Source of the DNA: an uncultured Oscillospiraceae bacterium
GTDB lineage: Bacteria > Bacillota > Clostridia > Oscillospirales > Oscillospiraceae
Assembly: GCA_944385195.1 (NCBI GenBank)
Contig: CALWWH010000220.1
Span: forward strand, 1 to 7,811
Length of the DNA: 7,811 nucleotides
Direction: 5' to 3'
The notes beneath the pieces were generated by a model that worked only from the letters and a program-made list of their open reading frames with translations, made no database searches and had not been told where the DNA came from. Of this stretch, positions 1 through 5,930 are shown one piece after another (positions within the stretch are counted from its first letter, which is position 1; every line of letters starts with the position of its first letter). The position numbers were made by a program, and so were the translations under genes.

Positions 1-78
1 ATTGGTGCATTTGATTTTGAGGAAGCAAGGGAGCAATCCCAAGCAGCCCAAAAAGAAAAGAAAACCGGCGTAGCCTAA
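1..78 (+). CDS. C-terminal end of an unidentified gene (partial)
   Basis: The frame starting at base 1 is open for 25 codons and stops at TAA 76-78. It reads as a charged, Ala/Gln/Glu/Lys-rich tail beginning IGAFDFEEAREQ and ending KKTGVA. The frame starting at base 2 is also open, to TAG 71-73, and would give a very basic tail, so the reading frame is not certain. Frame 1 is preferred because its composition is more protein-like and because a strong + strand terminator follows at 117-144, which implies a + strand gene ends here. The codons are AT-rich compared with the arc genes. No family can be recognised from so short a piece. Confidence 0.35.
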   Translation: MGAFDFEEAREQSQAAQKEKKTGVA

Positions 79-87
79 ACTACGCCG
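66..87. other. 8-bp hairpin at the end of the left-edge gene
   Basis: CGGCGTAG (66-73) and CTACGCCG (80-87) are perfect inverted copies around the loop CCTAAA, which holds the frame-1 stop codon. On the + strand the stem is followed by ATTCTCTC, which is a poor U-tract. On the minus strand it is followed by a long T-rich stretch (complement of the A/G run at about 49-64), the form of a minus-strand terminator, although no minus-strand gene is visible to its right. It may be an mRNA 3'-end stabiliser or a minor terminator. Its function is inferred only. Confidence 0.4.
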
Positions 88-116
88 ATTCTCTCACATA
101 AATGTTTTCTTACGTC

Positions 117-144
117 ACCGCCCCTAATGGGGCGGTTATTTTTT
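117..144 (+). terminator. rho-independent terminator of the left-edge gene
   Basis: ACCGCCCC (117-124), loop TAAT and GGGGCGGT (129-136) form a perfect 8-bp GC-rich stem followed directly by TATTTTTT. This is the classical intrinsic terminator form. It most likely ends the transcript of the gene whose tail is at 1-78 and separates it from the arc operon. Confidence 0.87.
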
Positions 145-148
145 CAGC

Positions 149-185
149 TTGTCAGACTTTTCCGGTATTTATTTTATTTTTTAAT
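149..185 (+). promoter_or_regulatory. candidate promoter region for the arc operon
   Basis: TTGTCA at 149-154 matches five of six bases of the -35 consensus. With a 17-base spacer it faces TTTTAT at 172-177 (four of six for -10). A second -10-like hexamer, TTTAAT, sits at 180-185 but without a good -35. The stretch is strongly AT-rich and lies between two terminators, upstream of a complete operon, so a promoter is expected near here. The exact hexamers are a guess. I saw no convincing ArgR box, CcpA cre site or CRP/FNR-type palindrome. Confidence 0.35.
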
Positions 186-216
186 GGAATATATTGGGGT
201 TTTCCCCTCATATTTA

Positions 217-245
217 GGCTGCTGGCAAACACCAGCAGCCTTTTT
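217..245 (+). terminator. intrinsic terminator in the arcA leader (possible attenuator)
   Basis: GGCTGCTGG (217-225), loop CAAACA and CCAGCAGCC (232-240) form a perfect 9-bp stem followed by TTTTT (241-245). It is oriented with the arc operon and lies 62 bases before the arcA start codon. If the operon promoter is the AT-rich region at about 149-185, this hairpin is within the leader and transcription must read through it, as in attenuation. If the promoter is downstream of 245, it is simply a second barrier to readthrough. A smaller GGGG-TTTT-CCCC hairpin (196-207) precedes it. No obvious antiterminator partner or known riboswitch core was found. Confidence 0.83.
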
Positions 246-307
246 GCGCATAATCGCGCTTTGTTCTGCGCACCATAAGCGCACAACGGAAGAATCGAGG
301 TGCCCAT

Positions 308-1522
308 ATGTCATCCCCCATTCAAGTTTACTCCGAGATCGGCCGTCTGAAGCGGGTTCTGCTCCACCGGCCCGGTGCGGAGTTGGAAAATCTTGTTCCG
401 GAATACCTAGAGCAGCTGCTCTTTGACGACATTCCGGATCTGCGCATGGCCCAGCAGGAACACGACGCCTTTGCCGACACCCTGCGGCAGAACGGCGTTG
501 AAGTGGTCTATCTCATTGACCTGGTGGCAGAGTCGCTCACCGACGAGGCCATCAAGGCACAGTTTATTGACGACTTCCTAGCCGACGCCCGCATCACCAC
601 GGACCGTGAGCGCGCCAGTCTGCGGGAGTATCTGGCCGCCATGGAGACAAAAAAGATGATCTCCGCCATGATGGCCGGCGTGCGCAAAGACGAGCTGCCC
701 AACAGCCAGAGTCTCGGCGATTTTCTGCGCCACCTGGAGGGCGGCTATCCCTTTGCCCTGGACCCAATCCCGAATCTCTACTTCACCCGGGACCCCTTTG
801 CCGCCATCGGCCCGGGCGTGAGCATCCACCGGATGTTCTCCGCCACACGCCACCGGGAGACCATGTTCGCCCACTATATCTTCCACCACCACCCGCTATA
901 CCGCCAAGTGCCGATCTTCTATGATCGGGACGAGAACTTCCCCCTGGAGGGCGGAGACATTCTCATTCTCAGCCCCCAGACGCTCGCCGTGGGCATCAGC
1001 CAGCGCACCCACGAAAACGCCATTGAGCGCTTCGCCAAGCGGATTCTGACCCCGGAGAGCGGGTTTGAGGAGATATTGGCCTTTAATATCCCCAAGCAGC
1101 GCAGCTTCATGCATCTGGACACCGTCTTCACCATGGTAGACCGGGATACCTTCACCGTCCACCCAAATATTCTGCGGGAAATTGACATTATTGTCCTCAC
1201 CCGGGACGCAGACCGTATCCGCATCGACCAGGAGACGGGCACCATCGAGCAGATTTTGCAGAAGCACCTACACCTGGACCAGGTGCATCTGCTCCGCTGC
1301 GGCCACCGCAACACCATCGACGCGGCCCGCGAACAGTGGAACGATGGCTCCAATACGCTCGCCATCGCGCCCGGCGAGGTCGTGGTCTACTCCCGCAACC
1401 GCGTAACCAACGCGCTTTTGCGTGACAGCGGCGTGCGCGTGCACGAAATTCCCTCATCCGAGCTCTCCCGCGGCCGCGGCGGCCCCCGCTGCATGTCCAT
1501 GCCGCTGGTGCGAGAAAAATAA
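308..1522 (+). CDS. arcA: arginine deiminase
   Basis: Cytoplasmic enzyme that hydrolyses L-arginine to L-citrulline and ammonia, the first step of the arginine deiminase pathway. The 404-residue product is full length for the family. Conserved segments appear in order: FTRDP (159-163) with Asp162, EGGD (214-217) with Glu214, MHLDTVFT (268-275) with His269 and Asp271, and RGGPRCMSMPL near the C terminus with the nucleophile Cys395. These correspond to Asp166, Glu224, His278, Asp280 and Cys406 of the Pseudomonas aeruginosa enzyme, so the active site is intact. The ATG at 308 has GAGGTG at 297-302, five bases upstream, and the N terminus (IGRLKRVLLHRPGAE) fits the family start. It is the first gene of the arc operon, with arcB 18 bases downstream. 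Nothing in it is anomalous. Confidence 0.97.
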   Translation: MSSPIQVYSEIGRLKRVLLHRPGAELENLVPEYLEQLLFDDIPDLRMAQQEHDAFADTLRQNGVEVVYLIDLVAESLTDEAIKAQFIDDFLADARITTDRERASLREYLAAMETKKMISAMMAGVRKDELPNSQSLGDFLRHLEGGYPFALDPIPNLYFTRDPFAAIGPGVSIHRMFSATRHRETMFAHYIFHHHPLYRQVPIFYDRDENFPLEGGDILILSPQTLAVGISQRTHENAIERFAKRILTPESGFEEILAFNIPKQRSFMHLDTVFTMVDRDTFTVHPNILREIDIIVLTRDADRIRIDQETGTIEQILQKHLHLDQVHLLRCGHRNTIDAAREQWNDGSNTLAIAPGEVVVYSRNRVTNALLRDSGVRVHEIPSSELSRGRGGPRCMSMPLVREK

Positions 1523-1540
1523 TTTTTTAGGAGGATTACT

Positions 1541-2533
1541 ATGCCTGTTTCACTCAAAGGAAAATCTTTTAAGTCCCTGCTCGACCTGACCCCGGCCGAG
1601 ATCCGCTACCTGCTCGACCTCTCCCGGGACCTCAAGGCCAAGAAGCGCGCCGGTATCCTCGGCCATGCCCTGGAGGGCAAGAACATCGTGCTGCTCTTTG
1701 AGAAGACCTCGACCCGCACCCGCTGCGCCTTTGAAGTCGCCGTCCACGATGAGGGCGGCCACGTCACCTATCTCGACCCCTCCGGCTCCCAGATGGGCAA
1801 GAAGGAGTCCATGGAGGACACCGCCAAGGTCCTGGGCCGGTTCTTTGACGGCATTGAGTATCGTGGGTACGACCAGGAGGTGGTCAAGCTCCTGGCCTAC
1901 CACTCCGGCGTGCCGGTCTACAACGGCCTCACCGATGCCGACCACCCGACCCAAATTCTGGCCGACATGCTGACCATTGAGGAGCACTGCCCGAAGCCCC
2001 TGCGGGAGGTTAAGGTGGTCTTCCCCGGCGATGTGCGCAACAACATGTGCTACGCCTGGATGTACGGCGCGGCGAAGATGGGCATGCACTTCGTGGGTAT
2101 CGGCCCCAGAGAACTGCTCAGCGGCGTCGACGCCCAGACCCTGGAGAACACCCAGAAAATCGCAGCCGTCACCGGAGCCCGGATCGAACTGACCGACGAC
2201 CTGGGCGCCGTTCAGGGGGCAGACGTGCTCTACGGCGACATCTGGGCCTCCATGGGCGAGGAGGACCTGATCCCCGAGCGCGCCCGGCTGCTGAGCCCCT
2301 ATAAGGTCACCAGCCAGCTGCTGCGCCGGACAGAGAACAACGACGTGCTCTACCTGCACTGCCTGCCCTCCTTCCACGACGACCAGACCACCCTGGCCAA
2401 GACCTGGCTTGAGAAGGGCATCAACATCTGCGAGGTGGACGACGAGGTCTTCCGCAGCCGCCACAGCGTCGTCTTTGACGAGGCAGAGAACCGCATGCAC
2501 ACCATCAAGGCCGTCCTGGTGGCGACGCTGTAA
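1541..2533 (+). CDS. arcB: ornithine carbamoyltransferase, probably catabolic
   Basis: Cytoplasmic transferase linking carbamoyl phosphate, ornithine and citrulline. In this operon it should run in the catabolic direction, splitting citrulline with phosphate. The 330-residue length is normal. The carbamoyl-phosphate motif STRTR is at 57-61, HPTQ at 135-138, the ornithine-loop segment DIWASMGEE at 233-241, and the active-site motif HCLPSFHD at 273-280. The last reads HCLPAFHD in many homologues, so Ser for Ala is a small variation beside the conserved Cys. A strong AGGAGG (1529-1534) sits six bases before the ATG. From sequence alone the protein cannot be told apart from anabolic ArgF. The catabolic role is inferred from its place between arcA and arcC. 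Confidence 0.95.
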   Translation: MPVSLKGKSFKSLLDLTPAEIRYLLDLSRDLKAKKRAGILGHALEGKNIVLLFEKTSTRTRCAFEVAVHDEGGHVTYLDPSGSQMGKKESMEDTAKVLGRFFDGIEYRGYDQEVVKLLAYHSGVPVYNGLTDADHPTQILADMLTIEEHCPKPLREVKVVFPGDVRNNMCYAWMYGAAKMGMHFVGIGPRELLSGVDAQTLENTQKIAAVTGARIELTDDLGAVQGADVLYGDIWASMGEEDLIPERARLLSPYKVTSQLLRRTENNDVLYLHCLPSFHDDQTTLAKTWLEKGINICEVDDEVFRSRHSVVFDEAENRMHTIKAVLVATL

Positions 2534-2545
2534 GGAGGCCTGCCG

Positions 2546-3490
2546 ATGAAACCGTGTACCAAAGCCGTCGTGGCTCTGGGCGGCAACGCCCTGGAGGACA
2601 AATCCCTCCCGCCCACGGCTCAGTCGCAGCTGAAGGTCACCGAGCGCACGGCCAAATACCTCGCCGCGCTCTCCCAGGCGGGCTATGAGCTGGCCCTCGT
2701 CCACGGCAACGGACCCCAGGTGGGGCGCATCCTCCTGGCCTCCGAGACAGCAGCGGACGTAACTCCGCCCATGCCCTTCGACGTTTGCAGCGCCATGAGC
2801 CAGGGCTATATCGGCTACCAGCTGCAGCAGCAGCTCCGCAAGGCGCTGGAAGAGCGCGGCAGCCGCATCCCAGTGGTCACGGTGCTGACCCAGGTGGAGG
2901 TCGATGGTGAAGACCCGGCCTTCCGCCGCCCCACAAAGCCCATTGGCGCCTTTTACACCGAGGCCCAGGCCAGAGAATTGGAGCGTACCCGGGGCTGGAC
3001 CATGCGCGAGGACGCAGGCCGCGGCTGGCGGCGCGTGGTAGCCTCTCCGCAGCCCCAGCGTATCGTAGAGCTAGACACCATCCGCCGTCTTTGGGACAGC
3101 ACTATCACCGTCGCCTGCGGCGGGGGCGGCATCCCCGTCCTGCGGACGGCAGATGGGGAGCTGGAGGGCGTCAGCGCCGTCATCGATAAGGACCTCTCCG
3201 CCGAATGCCTCGCCGAGGGCACCGACGCCGATGTCCTGCTGATCCTGACCGAGGTTGAAAACGTCTGCCTCAACTATGGCAAACCCACCCAGAAGGCCCT
3301 CCGCGAGGTTACCCCGGAGGAAATGGAGCGCTACGCCGCCGACGGGGAGTTTGCCGAGGGGAGCATGCTGCCAAAGGTCCAGGCGGCAGTGCGCTTTGCC
3401 AAATCCCGTCCCGGCCGCCGGGCCATCATCACCTCCCTGGACCGCGCAGTGGAGGCCATGGCGGGTAAAACCGGCACGGTGGTGCAGTGA
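2546..3490 (+). CDS. arcC: carbamate kinase
   Basis: Cytoplasmic kinase of the amino acid kinase fold. It transfers phosphate from carbamoyl phosphate to ADP, yielding ATP, with the carbamate breaking down to ammonia and CO2; this is the energy-yielding step of the pathway. The 314 residues match the family length. Visible motifs are ALGGNAL (10-16), GNGPQVG (54-60), SAMSQGYIGYQLQ (83-95), TKPIGAFY with Lys131, the substrate/nucleotide-site segment ACGGGGIPV (190-198), IDKD with Lys215, and GSMLPKV with Lys277. AGGAGG at 2533-2538 overlaps the last base of the arcB stop codon and lies seven bases before the ATG; the intergenic gap is 12 bases. The gene's stop overlaps the start of the antiporter gene, which suggests translational coupling. 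Confidence 0.96.
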   Translation: MKPCTKAVVALGGNALEDKSLPPTAQSQLKVTERTAKYLAALSQAGYELALVHGNGPQVGRILLASETAADVTPPMPFDVCSAMSQGYIGYQLQQQLRKALEERGSRIPVVTVLTQVEVDGEDPAFRRPTKPIGAFYTEAQARELERTRGWTMREDAGRGWRRVVASPQPQRIVELDTIRRLWDSTITVACGGGGIPVLRTADGELEGVSAVIDKDLSAECLAEGTDADVLLILTEVENVCLNYGKPTQKALREVTPEEMERYAADGEFAEGSMLPKVQAAVRFAKSRPGRRAIITSLDRAVEAMAGKTGTVVQ

Positions 3491-4872
3491 ACGCCATCCC
3501 GGAGCGCCGCCAGAGGCGCAAGTGGAATCTAAGCGCCTACAGCATCCTGTTTTGGATCATTGTCCTCATCGCCGTGCTGACCTGGATCATTCCCGCCGGT
3601 GAGTATGACCTGCACCCCGACGGCAGCCCCATCGCAGGCAGCTACCACCGGGTTCCGGCCAATGAACAGGGCCTGGGCGCCATCGCCCTGGCCCTGGTGC
3701 GGGGCTTCTACGACGCCATCGAGATCGCCCTGTTCATCCTCATGGTGGGAGGCTTTTTGGGCGTCGTTATGCAAACCGGAGCCATCGACGCCGGGGTCGG
3801 CCACATTGTCCGCCGCATGGAAGGCCACGAGGCGCGGATGATCCCGGTGCTGATGCTGCTCTTCGGCCTGGGCGGCACCACCTTCGGTATGTGGGAGGAG
3901 ACCATGGGCTTTTATCCGCTGCTGATCCCGGTCTTCATCGCCGCCGGCTACGACGCCCTGACCGCCATCGCCGTGATCATCCTCGGCGCGGGCACGGGAA
4001 CGCTCTGCTCCACGGTCAACCCCTTCGCCACGGGCATCGCCTCGGGCTTTGCAGGGGTGAGCATGGGGCAGGGAATCATCCTGCGGCTTTTGATGCTGGC
4101 GCTTTTGCTGCCCATCGCGATTTTGTGGGTGCTGCGCTATGCCAAAAAAATCCGCCAGGCCCCCACGGCCAGCGCCGGTGTCGAGGCCCCGGCCCTGACC
4201 CGCGCCCAGAAGACCACCCTCTGGTGCTTCGCGCTGACCTTTTTGGTGATGATCTACTCGGTCATTCCCTTCGACGAACTGGGCCTGCCCATCCCGACCC
4301 TGGGATGGTACTTTCCGGAGCTGGCGGCACTGTTCCTCGTGGCGGGCGTTGTCATCGGTTTTCTGGCCAAGATGCGCGAGCAGCAGGTATATGATGCCTT
4401 TTTGAAAGGAGCCGGGGACTTGTTGGGCGTTGCGTTCATCATCGCCCTCTCCCGGGGCATCACCACCGTCATGAACGACGGCAAAATCACCGACACGATC
4501 CTCTACTGGGGTGAAAAGGGCCTGCGCGGCGCCCATGCAGCCGTTTTTGTGCTGCTGATCTTCGGGCTCTATCTGGCCCTGAGCTTTGTCATCCCCTCCA
4601 GCTCCGGCCTCGCGACGCTCTCGGTGCCGGTTCTGGCGCCTCTGGGTGCTTTCGCCGGGATCAGCGGGTCGCTGATTGTCACGGCATTTCAGACCGCGTC
4701 TGGTCTTGTAAACCTCCTGACCCCCACCTCTGCGGTCATCATGGGCGCGCTGGCCCTGGGTCACGTGCCTTATGCCAGGTGGCTGCGCTTTGCCGGAGGC
4801 CTGCTGGCAGTGTTCTTACTGCTGACGGTGGGCGCGCTGCTGCTGGGCGTCGCCCTGCCGGGCATTGCCTAG
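3487..4872 (+). CDS. arcD: YfcC-family arginine/ornithine antiporter (ArcD-type)
   Basis: Polytopic inner-membrane transporter of 461 residues, resembling the YfcC group of the DcuC/C4-dicarboxylate carrier superfamily, which supplies the antiporter in many Firmicute arc operons. A basic N terminus (RRQRRK) precedes the first membrane segment (about 17-36), ending in the family hallmark LTWIIPAGEYD. Further conserved patches are GGTTFGMWEETMGFYP (129-144), GTLCSTVNPFATGIASG (171-187) and FVIPSSSGLATLSVP (367-381), with about a dozen hydrophobic segments overall. The start is GTG at 3487 inside the arcC stop context (GTGA, 4-base overlap) with only a weak ribosome site, so translation probably depends on coupling to arcC. 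Arginine/ornithine exchange is inferred from the neighbours. YfcC proteins as a group have varied or untested substrates. Confidence 0.88.
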   Translation: MNAIPERRQRRKWNLSAYSILFWIIVLIAVLTWIIPAGEYDLHPDGSPIAGSYHRVPANEQGLGAIALALVRGFYDAIEIALFILMVGGFLGVVMQTGAIDAGVGHIVRRMEGHEARMIPVLMLLFGLGGTTFGMWEETMGFYPLLIPVFIAAGYDALTAIAVIILGAGTGTLCSTVNPFATGIASGFAGVSMGQGIILRLLMLALLLPIAILWVLRYAKKIRQAPTASAGVEAPALTRAQKTTLWCFALTFLVMIYSVIPFDELGLPIPTLGWYFPELAALFLVAGVVIGFLAKMREQQVYDAFLKGAGDLLGVAFIIALSRGITTVMNDGKITDTILYWGEKGLRGAHAAVFVLLIFGLYLALSFVIPSSSGLATLSVPVLAPLGAFAGISGSLIVTAFQTASGLVNLLTPTSAVIMGALALGHVPYARWLRFAGGLLAVFLLLTVGALLLGVALPGIA

Positions 4873-4945
4873 TGGACCACCTGCCGCCGGTCTTCGCAGG
4901 GCAGATGGCCCACCGTACCATGACGCTACGCCCTGCAATTGGGGC

Positions 4946-4953
4946 AAGGAGGG
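4946..4953 (+). promoter_or_regulatory. ribosome binding site that sets the SLH gene start
   Basis: AAGGAGGG lies six bases before ATG 4960. An in-frame TTG at 4939 would make the frame longer, but it sits upstream of this site and has no ribosome site of its own. Starting at 4960 also places a clean signal peptide at the N terminus. Confidence 0.85.
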
Positions 4954-4959
4954 CTTGAA

Positions 4960-5889
4960 ATGAGAAAACGGCGCTGGCATCTTCTGCTTGCTTTGGCGCT
5001 GATCCTGCGTCTGGTTCAGACCGCATCAGCCAGTGGGCCCTATCCCATCACAGTCCGCGCCTCGAGCCATGGCACTGTGAGCGTTGATAAGCAGGTCGCA
5101 GAAAAGGGTGAACAGGTCACCCTAACTATAATCCCTGAGGAAAACTACACCCTGGACCTTCTGACGCTCACAGACCGCTATGGCACGCAGCTCCATGCAG
5201 ACGGTATGGGCGGGGGCGTATACGTCTTCACCATGCCGGGCTCCGCAGTCACCATTCAGACGCGCTTCATCCGCCAGACGGCCATCAAAAATCCGTATAC
5301 CGACATTACCACCGCACATAGGTATTACGACGCCATTTTATACGTCACCGAGCAGGGGCTAATGCAGGGTGTTGGAGATCAAAAATTCAACGCCGCCGGG
5401 GCCCTCTCCCGCGCAGCGATGGCCACCGTGCTCTACCGTCTGGAGGGTAAACCGGAGCTTGCCTTTGCCGGACGGTTTTCCGACGTGTCCGGGGACCGTT
5501 GGTATGCCGCCGCGGTCGAGTGGGCGGCGTCCTGCGGCATCGTCAACGGCTACGGCAGCACCTTCGCCCCCGATGAGCCGATCACCCGCGAGGATATGGT
5601 CACCATGCTCCTGCGCTACGCCCGACACGAGCATATGAACCTGCTGACCACACAGGATCTGCTGGCCGGGTTCATCGACGGCGGCAATGTCAGAGAGTAC
5701 GCCGTCAGCGCCATGAACTGGGCCGTTCGATACCATCTGGTAGAGGCCATTGCGCCGGGCGTCCTGGCGCCACAGGCCACCGCCACGCGGGCGCAGGCAG
5801 CGGCTGCACTGATGGCCCTGGCAGACATCGAAAGAGAACACAGTCCCCTGCTTTCAAAGAGCGAAAGCAGGGGACTTGCGCTGGATTAA
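4960..5889 (+). CDS. secreted SLH-domain protein with an InlB-like repeat domain
   Basis: Predicted 309-residue exported, cell-wall-anchored protein. Residues 1-26 form a signal peptide: MRKRR, a Leu/Ala-rich core, then a likely ASA-SG cleavage site. Residues about 28-104 resemble the bacterial repeat / divergent InlB B-repeat fold: HGTVSV, then EKGEQVTLTIIPEENY and FTMPGSAVTIQTRF. Three SLH domains follow: about 111-164 (NPYTDI, LSRAAMATVL), 169-225 (RFSDV, WAASCGIVNGYG, ITREDMVTML) and 236-292 (NWAVRYHLVEAI, ATRAQAAAAL). The TRAE-type motif is degenerate in the first and third copies. SLH triplets usually bind pyruvylated secondary wall polymers. The gene begins 87 bases after the arcD stop with no terminator between, so it may ride on the arc transcript. 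Its specific role is unknown, and no enzymatic domain is visible. Confidence 0.88.
   Translation: MRKRRWHLLLALALILRLVQTASASGPYPITVRASSHGTVSVDKQVAEKGEQVTLTIIPEENYTLDLLTLTDRYGTQLHADGMGGGVYVFTMPGSAVTIQTRFIRQTAIKNPYTDITTAHRYYDAILYVTEQGLMQGVGDQKFNAAGALSRAAMATVLYRLEGKPELAFAGRFSDVSGDRWYAAAVEWAASCGIVNGYGSTFAPDEPITREDMVTMLLRYARHEHMNLLTTQDLLAGFIDGGNVREYAVSAMNWAVRYHLVEAIAPGVLAPQATATRAQAAAALMALADIEREHSPLLSKSESRGLALD
5842..5876. repeat. perfect 14-bp inverted repeat inside the 3' end of the SLH gene
   Basis: AGTCCCCTGCTTTC (5842-5855) and GAAAGCAGGGGACT (5863-5876) are exact reverse complements around a 7-base loop, within the last codons of the SLH gene (encoding about SPLLSKSESRGL). On the + strand there is no U-tract after it. 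On the minus strand the hairpin is followed by GTGTTCTCTTTCG, which is moderately T-rich, so it could act as a back-up terminator for the convergent ABC gene, or protect the SLH mRNA 3' end. Confidence 0.6.
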
Positions 5890-5913
5890 GGGCGCCGGCT
5901 TTTGCCGGCGCCC
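5890..5913. terminator. hairpin between convergent genes, probable bidirectional terminator
   Basis: GGGCGCCGGC (5890-5899), loop TTTT and GCCGGCGCCC (5904-5913) form a perfect 10-bp, very GC-rich stem that begins immediately after the SLH stop codon and lies 17 bases beyond the ABC gene's stop. Its position between two converging stops suggests shared termination. Neither strand has a proper U-run after the stem (TGTCTCAG on +, TTAATCC on minus), so efficiency as an intrinsic terminator is uncertain. Confidence 0.6.
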
Positions 5914-5930
5914 TGTCTCAGAGGCATTTC

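Noticed and set aside
127..426. Plus-strand 99-codon frame running through the arcA leader
   Set aside because: It starts inside the loop and stem of a terminator, crosses the second terminator and overlaps arcA in another frame. An internal ATG at 184 also lacks a ribosome site and does not form an Arg-rich leader peptide.
1550..2704. Long minus-strand open frame (384 codons) opposite arcB
   Set aside because: It lies opposite a well-conserved ornithine carbamoyltransferase; the GC-rich codons of the real gene remove stops on the other strand. The translation is Gly/Val/Gln-rich with no recognisable motifs.
3529..4764. Long minus-strand open frame (411 codons) opposite the antiporter gene
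   Set aside because: It is a shadow of a clear YfcC-family transporter. Its product is a hydrophilic Gly/Asp/Gln/His-rich sequence, as expected from the complement of membrane-protein codons.
4896..4936. GCAGGGC / GCCCTGC inverted repeat between the antiporter and SLH genes
   Set aside because: It is only 7 bp, separated by 27 bases, with no U-run after it; too weak to call a terminator or operator.
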